DNA from: Rhynchopus euleeides
Taxonomy: Eukaryota > Euglenozoa > Diplonemea > Diplonemida > Diplonemidae
Direction of reading: 5' to 3'
Assembly: GCA_963210315.1 (NCBI GenBank)
Contig: OY723258.1
Coordinates: 1,240,001-1,304,000, forward strand
Length of the DNA: 64,000 nucleotides
Part shown: piece after piece, positions 41,741-51,798 of the stretch
Position numbering within the stretch: position 1 is the stretch's first letter
Layout: every line of letters begins with the position of its first letter
Position numbers and translations under genes: made by a program
Notes under the pieces: generated by a model
Told to the model about the DNA's origin: nothing
Database searches by the model: none
Seen by the model: only the letters and a program-made list of their open reading frames with translations

Positions 41741-44107
41741 TTAATAGAAGCTCAGCTCCGGCACATCGTCTGCCTCGTTTTCGCTGTCATCTGTCTCGTG
41801 CACGGCACTGGCGTAGCGTCCGAAGGCGTCGCCTCCCTCCGTGTCTGCGTATACTCCCAGCAGGTCGGTGTTTCGTGTCAAAAGGAGGCGCCTTGCAAAT
41901 GTGTCCGGGCATTGCGCGGCACTCTCCTTCTTGTCAACTCGGGTGGCTACCGAGAATACGCTGTCAACCGCTGTGACAGAGTGCGGTACGGACAAGAGCG
42001 GCAGCACAGCACGGGACAGGTGCGGGAACGTCGCCTTGTGGCACGTCCAGAATGCCACAGGGTCTTTGTGGAAGGCAGTCAGGACAGCGTAGTCAGACTT
42101 GAGGTACGCAGCTATCTCTCCGAACGCCTTGCTATCAAGCCCCAAGACGTCCCGCCACCTCTCTTCCGACGCCTCCAGCACTTCATCAGCAATCACCTCC
42201 TGGGCAACTGCTTCCGGGTCCATCACCTCCATGAGTTCAAAGAACTCTCTTGAGGAAAACGTGTCCCACAGCTCTTTGAGAAGTTGTTGTTCCTCGTTGG
42301 TGACGTGTTGGATGCTCTTCCATACTTCCCCCACCACAAAGCAGGACTTCTGATCGCTGGGGGGGTTGCTCATCCAGAGGAAGAACTGTAGGAGGCTCTG
42401 TGTGTTTCTCTCCATCGTCTGGATCTCCGAGAGCATGTCCCTCCACCCATCCCCTCCGATCAAATGTGCTAACTCTCGGACACTTTGCGGTTTGTAGGCG
42501 CGCTCAAGCTCTTCGTGCAAGAAGCTTGCAAGCAGGTCGGTCCGGGGTGCCACATGCTCAACGACGTGAAACAGCGCTGACCACCTCGTTTCTGAGGTGG
42601 TGCGCGGCGCTTTAGGCTTGATCGTCTCAATGTCGGAAGCCACGATGTCGTTTTCCTGCGATGCGATGAACTCCTCTGCAGCAGTCACGAGTTTGTCATC
42701 GTCCACGTTTGGGAACTGCCGTTTCAGGACCCGCACAGGGGGCTGTCCGTCTTTTACGAGCTGGAGACCTCTCTGCGCCCTGAGGATAGACGTCTTGTTC
42801 TCTGTATGACGCTCTTCGGCCTGCTGCTGTGCTTTCTGCTGAAACGTTATCCAACGAACGCGGCGGGGGTTCTTCTTTCCGGCAAACGCCTGTGTCATGT
42901 CACGGGGAGGTACATCATGGAAACCGAACCACATTATTCAGCATACCTGTGAGAAGAAGGTCACGAACTGGATGGCGAGGGGGAAGCGCTTCGTGTAGAA
43001 GTCTTTGCAACATTTGTTGGCGTGATGCCCCAAACACCACACCGACAGACGCCCTGTGAGCTTGATGAGGCGCTGGTTTGTCGCGCATCTGTCCATGTTG
43101 ACAGACGCGATCGTAAACGAGTAGTCGCATTCGAGCCGCTTCAGCACATCTTCAAGCATCACTGCGTCAGGGCTCACCCCAGCCTTGAACACCTCAACGC
43201 ACACCAGCAGCGGTTGTTGCCCAACATATGCAGTCACAGCGAGGTACGAGGTGTGGATCGATGCTGCTGTAGTTCCGTCGATGCCAATAGGCACGGTGCG
43301 ACCTTTGAGAGCATCTTTCAGCGCCTTCAGAAGTGCTTCCGTGTGGCTGCTGTGTTTCTGCAAGATGGCGCGTCCGCTGGGCATGTTCGGGTACAGGTGT
43401 TTCCGAATCGCCAACACCACAAGCTCCGCCTGGCTGGCCGTGGTATTGCCGATGCAAAGTGAATACGACAGGTCACTCACGAATTCCGGTGCTGGATTGG
43501 CCCCGTGCGCCATCTGCTGCCCCCCTTGCCTGTCGTCGTTCTTGTCTTCGCCGCCCGACTGCTTCTTCTTCTGGTGCTCGACCGCACGGGCGTGCACCTT
43601 CGTCCCCAAGTGGCTTTTAGTGACCGAACTTTCTTTGTGGTCGATCACGCACCCACACGGAATGCACCACATCACTTCGTCGGTGTCATTCCTCCCGGCT
43701 GTCTTCAGCGGCGTCCGGATTTCATACGGCAGAGACGCGACATCCTTGACGGCGTACACGTCTTTGGCATCGCCTTTCAGCTTGTCGTGACGTGTTTTCG
43801 CTGTCACGTAGCTCACTCGCGCCCCTGCTTTCTGCTTCGCCAGCTGCTCTTTGAGAGCCTTTGGCTTCGGAGTGGGCGACTCATCTGGGGCGGTGGTGGT
43901 AGTCTCGCCGCCCCTCGTTGGTGTGCTGGGTGCCTTTTTCCCAGGTGCCTTCTTCGCCGGTTTCTTCGTGGTCTTCTTAGATGCTTTTTTGACAGGCTTC
44001 TCCTCCTCGACCTCCTCGTCCTCCTCGTCCTCCGAGTCACGATCCCGCTTCCGCAGCTCAGTCCCCAGCTGGGACAGCGAACTTGGAGGATTCTTGGCCC
44101 TGCCCAT
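41741..44107 (-). CDS. hAT-family transposase of copy B (two exons)
   Basis: Exon 1 is 44107-42947, exon 2 is 42889-41741, 769 residues after splicing. The N-terminus has an acidic run (EDEEDEEVEEE) then a Lys/Ala/Pro-rich basic stretch, likely nuclear localisation. A C2H2/BED-like finger (CIPCGCVIDH with a downstream HLGTKVH) sits near 200-225. The core has NMDRCATNQRL, then CLGHHANKCCKD (CxxH) and, in exon 2, ETRWSALF (RW motif). The C-terminus carries VTAVDSVFSVATRVDKKES, the hAT dimerisation signature. Without splicing, exon 1 runs into TGA two codons later. The start at 44107 follows a pyrimidine-rich AG (CCCCCTCCGCACCAG). Confidence 0.82.
42890..42946 (-). other. 57-nt intron in the copy B transposase
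   Basis: Read on the minus strand, it starts GTATGC after CTCACAG and ends GACATGACACAG before GCGTTTGCC. Removal joins two open frames in phase 0 and eliminates an in-frame TGA. CACAG at both boundaries is a short direct repeat. Confidence 0.75.
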
Positions 44108-44368
44108 CCCCCCCGCCCCCCCCGGGTAACCTGGTGCGGAGGGGGTGTGGCTGACTACATTTACCCACCCCGTGTGGCCATGCATCATCCTAAACGATTC
44201 GTAATATCGCATAATATCGTATTTTATATCGTAATCGTATACGATATATTGCGATATAAAATACGATATGCACGATTCGTATTTCACCATTACGATTCGT
44301 ACGTCATCCGTGAGGAATACATTTCCGGGATTTTGGCTGTTTTTCAAGGAATACGGAGCAAGCCTGGC

Positions 44369-45075
44369 GCACAGTCCTCGGGACCATTGCGCGAGCGCGG
44401 AAAAAATAGGCACCTAAAAAACGGGGCCCCCGTCCGGGTTTTTCAAACCCCCGTTCTTTTGAACATTTGGAATCCGGGCGGATTGTGGTGGCCATGGTAT
44501 TGACCATGTGCTTAGGCATCTGCTTATGCCTGTGCACCCTTCAGATCCTGCTGGAAACTGAAAGCCCCTCCTGCAATTTGCGGGTTTGTGGCGCGAAGGA
44601 AAACGATGTTATCTGTCCACCCTTGTTACCTTTTTTACCATACAAGCTACAACCCCCTGCTCCTTCTTGCCCTCACTGGGGTTGGCTTGTGTTGTCCAGA
44701 CATTCTTTTTATCCCCCCCCCCCCCCCCGTTTCGTGCGCGGTTGAAATGTCAATCAACCCAAGCGCTGCATGTTACATTGCTTTGTACCGGTTCAGCACG
44801 CCCCGGAGTGTCTGCATTTTTTTGGACGCAATAGCGTAGCGTTGCGAAGAGAACTTGTTTTGTGCGTCACATATATCACACACTGCGTATGCAGGAGGTG
44901 CCGGGAAGCTACACGCGGAGACTGCCTTCCGCAACAAACACTTATATAACAAGTTCTCATTTCATTTTACCGAGTGACCAGGCCGATTCGACCCAACGCG
45001 ATCGTAAACACAGTCTGATGGGAGTGATGCATACAGTGCCCAGCTCCTATTTCAAAAAGTGGATAAAACACGTCG
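44369..45075. repeat. Upstream unit R1 of glycoprotein gene 2
   Basis: It matches 47611-50245 (R2) piecewise, from CACAGTCCTCGGGACC to GTGGATAAAACACGTCG. R2 has acquired insertions; R1 has its own 115-bp insertion near 44848-44960 bounded by GAGAACTTGTT and AACAAGTTCTC. R1 and R2 bracket glycoprotein gene 2, as in a tandem duplication. Confidence 0.7.
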
Positions 45076-45193
45076 CCAACCTAGATATGCCTTGAGGCAC
45101 GGCGAGCAGCGCCCCCCCCCCCCCCCCTCCGATCCCCCCCTCCCTTTGCTCTGACGTGCAGACTCCGACGAGCGCCCGATTTCGTGCAACGGA

Positions 45194-46933
45194 ATGGTTT
45201 ACCCTGCACACCCCAATCAGGCATATTCTTCGATGGCATCTGCCCTTCTTCTAAGTGCGGCGCTGCTCCGCGCGACAGACCCAAGCCACCCACATAGTGA
45301 GAAGTTGGAGCTTATCCGAGGAATGCCGCAGGTGGTGACACTCAAGACGGCGACGGACTACACTCTGCTGCGGTCCCTCAACGTGACGACGACAGACCAT
45401 GCGAACGAGACCACGTGCGGGGGCGGCGTTGCCCACATCACCGTCAACACAACCGGGCTTGCAGTGAGTGTCCCCATTGTGTCAGGTGCTGTCTCCCTGG
45501 GATCACCGTTCCTGCAGACGTACATGACAGGGACGAGGTTTGGTTTCCCGACTTTCGCCGTCACGTTGACTGCTGACTGCACGCTCTCAGTTGTAGTGAC
45601 CGCAGACATGATTCAGACCTTCCCTGAAGGCACACACGAGGTCACGACGAACGTCACCTTCGGCACCGAGACACAAGTTGACGTTGCGTTGACTGTGGAC
45701 CCGGAGTACACATACATGGAGGCAATAGTGCTCCGGATGCTGACGGAATGTGCTCCATCCCATCCAGCCGACATCTCCCTCACTTTCAACGCGTCGACGA
45801 CGGTCACAGAATCATACTCCTTTGGCTACAAAGGTGCTGCAGCACAGTTTTTCGTGTACTCGGTGGTCAACGGGGCCCAATCTGCACTCAACATCCACTT
45901 CGGGAACAGCGGTGACTGCACCCAGACAAACATGTCTCTGACGGTGACGTTCATGAAGATGGCTGCGATTGAAACTCCATCGCCACCTCTGCCACCCACA
46001 CCAACGACGGGGCCAGACTTTCCTCACACAGACTATCAGTGGCTTAAGAAAGGGGTCCCGACACTGTTCACCGTGCAGACACAGCCGAGGTACACTGTGA
46101 TAAGGCACGTCGGCGTGGTCGGGGTCGTTTGGAGTTTGTGCTCGAGTGGCGAGGCGAACGTGAGAATGAACGTGACGGGGTTTTCACAGCAGGTTCCCGA
46201 GAAGTCGAGTGTGCTGCGGCCGCACGAACCCTTCGTGGAGTTTCTGATGTTGGGTAGTCCCAATGCTCGCCAGGAGTTTAACGTAACTGTCATCTCCGAC
46301 TGCACCATCGTTGCTGCGGTTGCAGCAGGCGCGATGGAACTCTTGGACACGACCACTTCGTCAGGGGCCATCATTAGCCCCAAAGATACTGAGTTTGTGG
46401 AGGTTCCTGTGGACAAGGAGTACACTTACATCGACACGATGAAGTACACGATGATGTCACACTGCGCGTCGAACATCAGCATCAGCTTCGTGGAATGGGT
46501 GTGGTTCATCGACCAAAGATTTGAAATGAGGGTGTACGGGCAGGAGGTGTTGTTTGAGGTGGGTTTGCTGTACCAGACTATGTCCAACACGTGGCACTTA
46601 CCTCTACTTGTATTGGAAAGTCCCGAGTGCAATGCAAACTTGACGCTTGAAGTCACGTCGTTTCACGTCGACATCAATGAAACGCAAGCACCGGGGACAC
46701 TGGTACCAGAGGCGACTCCTGTGCCGAGTGCGTCCTCGCCGTCATCTTCAGGCGTTTCTGCAGTTCCGATTGTGCTTGGGTGCATTGCAGTCATTGTGAT
46801 CGCTGCCGTAGTGGCGTGGGTAGTATGGCGGAAGAGGAAACACGAGGACGAACAGAAGCCGTCGCTCGTGCTCAACGAGGGGGCGTACAAGGGATATGCC
46901 ACAGCTCCACCCGCGCCGCCGACATTCCAGTAG
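45194..46933 (+). CDS. Type I membrane glycoprotein with two internal repeats, copy 2
   Basis: 579 residues, with the same architecture as the product of 23535-25301: signal peptide, two related extracellular units with many N-glycosylation sites, Ser/Pro stalk, one transmembrane helix and a short tail. The first unit is almost identical between copies. The inter-unit linker is 9 residues shorter, and most amino acid changes cluster in the second unit (about residues 280-500), for example around VWSLCSSGEANV and SGAIISPKDTEFVEV. The coding frame is intact. The start follows the same reasoning as copy 1, with an alternative ATG at 45233. Confidence 0.75.
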   Translation: MVYPAHPNQAYSSMASALLLSAALLRATDPSHPHSEKLELIRGMPQVVTLKTATDYTLLRSLNVTTTDHANETTCGGGVAHITVNTTGLAVSVPIVSGAVSLGSPFLQTYMTGTRFGFPTFAVTLTADCTLSVVVTADMIQTFPEGTHEVTTNVTFGTETQVDVALTVDPEYTYMEAIVLRMLTECAPSHPADISLTFNASTTVTESYSFGYKGAAAQFFVYSVVNGAQSALNIHFGNSGDCTQTNMSLTVTFMKMAAIETPSPPLPPTPTTGPDFPHTDYQWLKKGVPTLFTVQTQPRYTVIRHVGVVGVVWSLCSSGEANVRMNVTGFSQQVPEKSSVLRPHEPFVEFLMLGSPNARQEFNVTVISDCTIVAAVAAGAMELLDTTTSSGAIISPKDTEFVEVPVDKEYTYIDTMKYTMMSHCASNISISFVEWVWFIDQRFEMRVYGQEVLFEVGLLYQTMSNTWHLPLLVLESPECNANLTLEVTSFHVDINETQAPGTLVPEATPVPSASSPSSSGVSAVPIVLGCIAVIVIAAVVAWVVWRKRKHEDEQKPSLVLNEGAYKGYATAPPAPPTFQ

Positions 46934-47610
46934 TGCTCTAGGGGCGACTCACACACACACCCGCATTCAACGTTTTGCTTTGCCGCCCTTGGTGCCACCA
47001 GGTTGAAGGGGAGGGGAGCCCTTCAGGTGGGGCACTTCAGGTCAGTTTTGATCATGCGAATCAAGGCGGAAAGCTGCCTCTCTCATGTCCCACAAGCTGA
47101 GCTCCATTTTTTTTAACTCGGTACCCGCTTCCCCTCTCGTGCACTACGTTTGTAGTGTTGGCTTTTTTCAAGGTCAGGAACCTGACGTTTCCTGACGCAT
47201 CACCTCATTACAATGCCTCGGCACATTGGTACGCCTGGACTGGCCACAACCTGAGACCGAAAATCACACAACCGCTGCATCATGTAGACCACCGGTGTGA
47301 GTGCCGAGAGCGTGTCAAGTGTGGGGGCGAGTGTAACCGTCCCTGCTTGCGTGCATGTGTCTCCTGCACACGCCAGCTTTATGATTTTCGAACAACATGA
47401 AAATGGCTGAAAAATAGTGTGTGTTATGGCAACACAACCCTGTCGTCAGCTCGCTTAGCTGTGGTGGTCAGATACACTGCACGTGAATCAAATGTGTTGT
47501 CGCAAAATCTCGAGTTGTCTCAGGTCTGTGAAACGAAGTTGATGTGCTTTGCTCGTTCTTTTCTTCAGAAATCATAATTTTCCTTCGCGCAAACCTTTTT
47601 TCGCTGCGCA
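46934..47610. other. 3' flank of glycoprotein gene 2
   Basis: Nearly identical to 25302-25981. No gene seen. Confidence 0.5.
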
Positions 47611-47982
47611 CAGTCCTCGGGACCATTGCGCGAGCGCGGAAAAAATAGGCACCTAAAAAACGGGGCCCCCGTCCGGGTTTTTCAAACCCCCGTTCTTTTG
47701 AACATTTGGAATCCGGGCGGATTGTGGTGGCCATGGTATTGACCATGTGCTTAGGCATCTGCTTATGCCTGTGCACCCTTCAGATTCTGCTGGAAACTGA
47801 AAGCCCCTCCTGAATGGGCAATTTGCGAGTTTGTGGCGCGAAGGAAAACGATGTTATCTGTCCACCCTTGTTACCTTTTTTACCATACAAGCTACAAGTA
47901 CAGCTTTGTACGGGAATATCATTCGGTTGCTTTCAGAACCCCCTGCTCCTTCTTGCCCTCACTGGGTTTGGCTTGTGTTGTC

Positions 47983-49184
47983 CAGGCCTGGGCGGGGAAC
48001 GAGCCCTTTTTCTAGGTTTTTTGGGTCGGGGAACCAGGTTTTTTCTAAGAATTTTTACAAGGGATTTTTTGCTCGCCCCCCCCCCCACAGTTTCCAGGCG
48101 CGTGCCCGTCAGGCGGGACTTTTTCGATGATTTCTCTCAGCGTCATCGTGTGACAGCTCTAGAGTGATGCCCAGTTCTTGAGAGATGCATGCGGCAGAGA
48201 GTGCCCCTCATGCGCGTTACAGCTGAAAATGAATGAGGATCACCTGGCGCTCGTTCTCATCGGGGGTTGTGCTCCGCAGGTACTCAATACACTTTGGCAC
48301 TCTCGCAGGACTGGACATGCCAGCAGCTGAAGGACAGTTACAAAGCTGCCACTCACCACCCACCTGCTGGCCCTTCAGGTCTGAAAGCCCAAAAGCTCCC
48401 GAGGATTTTTGCAGTGGTGCGGACCATATTCAGCGCAGTAGGGTGACCTCTCCGATTTTCCAAAACTGCTGGTTGACTGGTTTGGGGAACGGTCGCCGGC
48501 AGACCGTTGAAATGCCCGTGTTAGCAAGGCACACTCACGTTTCAGGTAGCGTGCCGCGTGTCACGCATGTCGCGAACGCGGCGAGTGCATCTCCCAGGTG
48601 GGGAAGTCCGACCTCCTGTCCGATGTCAACCAGGCTTCGAAGAAGCGCTTCATGGATGCGGCGCTGACCTCCTACGCTGCACTGTACCCGGGGAAGTGAG
48701 ATGGACGGGCAAACGCTACATGGGGGCGTACAGACTCTGGCGTACAAATTGATTCTGGTAGCGAACATCTGTCCGTGTGGGCGTACAGATTCTGTGCGAG
48801 TTGGCTACGTCCTCCTGAGGCGACTGGAATGGTTGGACCCCGACCTGATGGGATTCGAAGGACTCGAGTACGAGACAGACGCCACAGGGGGGTCTGGGGG
48901 GCGGAGCCCCCCAGCCGCCGGAGGCCACGGTAGTGAACGTCTGTCTCTCCAGTTGGCCAGCAAGGCGAACTGTACGGGGGACAGACTTCCCTTCCATCCT
49001 TGTGCGCGCCGTGTCGACTGGGAAAAAATGAGAAAAGGTTTTTTCCTCTGCGAAACAACCTTAGAAAAAAATTCCCCTAACAAAATTCTTAGAAAAAACT
49101 TTTTGGTCCCTTGCAAAAATTCTTAGAAAAAAAGTTCAGAATCCTGAAAGTGGGGAACAAGCCCCCCAGTTAGGAACAGCCCTG
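47983..49184. mobile_element. 1.2 kb hAT-type non-autonomous element, copy 3
   Basis: Same ends as copies 1 and 2. The duplication is GTGTTGTC / GTGTTGTT (47975-47982, 49185-49192; 7 of 8 match). R1 retains the empty site as TTGTGTTGTCCAGACATT. It has one hairpin repeat rather than two (about 48893); near 48720-48770 the other is replaced by different sequence. Confidence 0.83.
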
Positions 49185-49207
49185 GTGTTGTTCAGACATT
49201 CTTTTTA

Positions 49208-49899
49208 CACGGTGGGATCTTGTAAATTATACATGTATAACTACAAGTATAATACATGTATTATACATGTATAATACTTGCATGTCAACTATTATGCATG
49301 TATAATACATGTATATGCCTGAAATATACATGTAAAATACATGTATATCAAGTAAAAATACATGTATAATACTTGCATGTCAACTATTATACATGTATTT
49401 TTACTTGATATACATGTATTTTACATGTATATTTCAGGCATTTACATGTATTTTACATGTATAATACTTGTCATGCAAGTATTATACATGTAAAATACTT
49501 GCATGACAAGTAAAATACTTGCATGCAAGTAAAATACATGTATTTTACTTGCATGCAAGTATTTTACTTGTCATGCAAGTATTATACATGTATTTTACTT
49601 GTCATGCAAGTATTTTACATGTATAATACTTGCATGACAAGTATTATACATGTAAAATACATGTAAATGCCTGAAATATACATGTAAAATACATGTATAT
49701 CAAGTAAAAATACAAGTATAATAGTTGACATGCAAGTATTATACTTGTATTTTTACTTGATATACATGTATTTTACATGTATATTTCAGGCATATACATG
49801 TATTATACATGTATAATAGTTGACATGCAAGTATTATACATGTATAATACATGTATATACTTGTAGTTATACATGTAAAATTTACAAGATCCCACCGTG
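49208..49899. mobile_element. 692-bp TA foldback element, nearly all palindrome
   Basis: Ends CACGGTGGGATCTTGTAAA and TTTACAAGATCCCACCGTG with TA on both sides (49206-49207, 49900-49901); R1 has the empty site CTTTTTATCCCC. The interior is a dense array of ATACATGTAT, ATACTTGCATG and related palindromes, the two halves being inverted copies. AT-rich inside, unlike its surroundings. No coding capacity. Confidence 0.8.
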
Positions 49900-49964
49900 T
49901 ATCCCCTCCCCCCCCCCCCGTTCCGTGCGAGGTTGAAATGTCAATCAACTCAAGCGCTGCATGT

Positions 49965-50072
49965 GGGGGTCTTCGCTATGGGGTGATCGTCAGTGCATTT
50001 TGGTGCATTTCCTGTTGAATTGTCTGAAAACTGACGAAGTTTGTCGAAGTTTGTCGACCAGCGAAGACCCCC
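49965..50072. mobile_element. 108-bp inverted-repeat element
   Basis: Starts GGGGGTCTTCGCTATGG and ends CCAGCGAAGACCCCC. R1 lacks it (CTGCATGTTACATTG). The duplication is unclear, perhaps TGT, so no superfamily is proposed. Confidence 0.6.
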
Positions 50073-50384
50073 TGTGTGTTACATTGCTTTGTACCGGTTC
50101 AGCACGCCCCGGAGTGTCTACATTTTTTCATTTCATTTTACCGAGTGACCAGGCCGATTCGACCGAACGCGATCGTAAACACAGTCTGATGGGAGTGATG
50201 CATACAGTGCCCAGCTCCTATTTCAAAAAGTGGATAAAACACGTCGAGCGCTTCGGCGGTGCAACACACAGTGGATATCATCTTCGGATCCTGCACTGTG
50301 CCAGGCTTTCAAAGGAAAGAGTATCCACAGGCTGTCAAAATGTGTCGAATTTTGGACGATGTGTTGAGAGACGGTAGTCTTATG

Positions 50385-50490
50385 CTTTGAGGCACGACGA
50401 GAAGCACCCCGACCCCCCACCCCTCGATACCCGCCTCCCTCCGGCCCTTTGCTCTGATGTGCAGACCCCAACGAGCGGTGCCTGAGGGAA
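50385..50490 (+). repeat. Diverged third copy of the glycoprotein-gene leader
   Basis: TTTGAGGCACGACGAGAAGC, then C-rich sequence and CCCTTTGCTCTGATGTGCAG, parallel 45095-45175 upstream of glycoprotein gene 2. No glycoprotein coding sequence follows; the NUBPL-like gene does. Confidence 0.6.
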
Positions 50491-50716
50491 GTACCCCATA
50501 CACACTCAGTGTGACGGGGGTCTGCTTTCCCTCGTGGCCCCCCGCGAACATTACGGGCATATCGGATCGGGGCTCAGCCACACCTTCTACCTTCTGATTC
50601 ATTCTAGTTCTATTCCAATACCTCCCCTTGTAGTCACTGCACCACACACCCTGACAGGAAGGGCCTGGCGGTGTGGCAAGTGGCCTCGGCTGCCACACCC
50701 TCACTTCTCAGGCAAC

Positions 50717-51798
50717 ATGGTGCAGCAGCGCCTCGGGATTAGCGGCGTCAAGCATGTCGTTGCGATTTCGTCGTGCAAGGGTGGGTATGGAGGAGCGTGG
50801 TGGGGGGCGCCTTAAAGGGGACCTGTCGCAGGGACCTGTGTGAAGTGCAAATGCTTGCAGAACATCACGCAGCAGACGTGGGGGCGGGGTGGGGGGTGTG
50901 CCCTTCATCACTGTCAGTCGCAACACAACTATACCCAGACTCTTTTCAAAAATCTTCCGCGAATCGGGCTTCTTTATCTCACCACCAACCACACAGGGTC
51001 GGGAAGTCCACCACCGCAGTGAACCTCAGCCTCGCGTTTAAAAACCTGGGGAAGCGAACCGGGGTGCTGGACCTCGATGTGCAGGGGCCGAGCATACCCC
51101 GCATGCTCAACCTGCACAAGCTCATGGGGCTGGAATCCACGGTTGACGGCAAAATCCTCCCTGCACAGAACTACGGCATCAAAGCGATGTCTCTGGGCAT
51201 GCTCGTGGCGGATGACAAGAGCGTGGTCGCACGAGGCCCGATCATCGGGCAGCAGGTGAACCAACTCCTCCGCACAGTGGACTGGGGTGATCTGGACATT
51301 CTGTGCCTCGACATGCCTCCCGGGACACACGACGTGCATCTCACGACAGCACAGCAGCTCACCATCGACGGCGCTGTCATCGTGACCACTCCGCAGGAAA
51401 TTGCGGCGATGGACACACGCCGCGGGATGGACATGTTCCGCGAGCTGCGCGTCCCCATCTTCGGGATGGTGGAGAACATGTCGCACTTCATCTGCCCCAC
51501 CTGCACCGACAAGCACTTCCTCTTCGGGGAGAAGAGCGGTGCCGAAGAGGCTGCGCGGCAGTTTCAGATCCCGTTCCTCGGGTCCCTGCCCTTCGCACTG
51601 CAGAACCGCGCGGGCTGCGACGACGGGGAACCCGTTGCCCACCTGGGCGAGGAGGGGAATCCCATCGCGAAGCCCTACTACGACATTGCACGGAAGATCA
51701 TCGCTGCCCTGGAGGATGCGGAACACAACCCCGTCAACATCGTTTTCGAGCGTGATGATGATGAGGACGACACCCCTGCCCAAGCCTCGTCTGCATAG
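50717..51798 (+). CDS. NUBPL: Ind1/NUBPL-type P-loop NTPase for Fe-S assembly (two exons)
   Basis: Join 50717-50784 and 50997-51798, giving 289 residues. Mrp/NBP35-family ATPases carry Fe-S clusters; Ind1/NUBPL delivers them to respiratory complex I in mitochondria. Visible: deviant Walker A KGGVGKST (21-28), split by the intron, switch I-like LDLDVQGPSIPRM, Walker B-like DILCLDMPPGT (123-133) and the CPTC pair (Cys189, Cys192) for the bridging cluster. The length and absence of an N-terminal four-Cys cluster favour Ind1/NUBPL over NBP35. No mitochondrial presequence follows the chosen ATG, which directly follows an AG acceptor (TTCTCAG); the frame is open upstream, so a 5' exon could exist. 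The family's PPGTGD reads PPGTHD here (His134). Confidence 0.85.
50785..50996 (+). other. NUBPL: Intron of the NUBPL-like gene
   Basis: Donor GTATGG, acceptor CCACACAG, 212 nt. Splicing restores K-G-G-V-G-K-S; the unspliced frame breaks the P-loop. Confidence 0.85.

Larger units (their letters stand above)
40566..44312 (-). mobile_element. Intact hAT element with 6-bp duplication, copy B
   Basis: Ends CACGGATGACGTACGAATCG and its complement, flanked by AGGAAT (40560-40565, 44313-44318). The subterminal ATATCGTA arrays are the same as in copy A. The 3.7 kb unit carries a complete two-exon transposase gene on the minus strand and about 1.1 kb of non-coding sequence after its stop. Confidence 0.88.
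47611..50245. repeat. Unit R2, a copy of R1 with three insertions
   Basis: Once the hAT copy (47983-49184), the TA foldback (49208-49899) and a 108-bp inverted-repeat element (49965-50072) are removed, it follows R1 (44369-45075) closely. It ends at the same GATAAAACACGTCG and is followed by a diverged copy of the glycoprotein leader. Confidence 0.7.
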
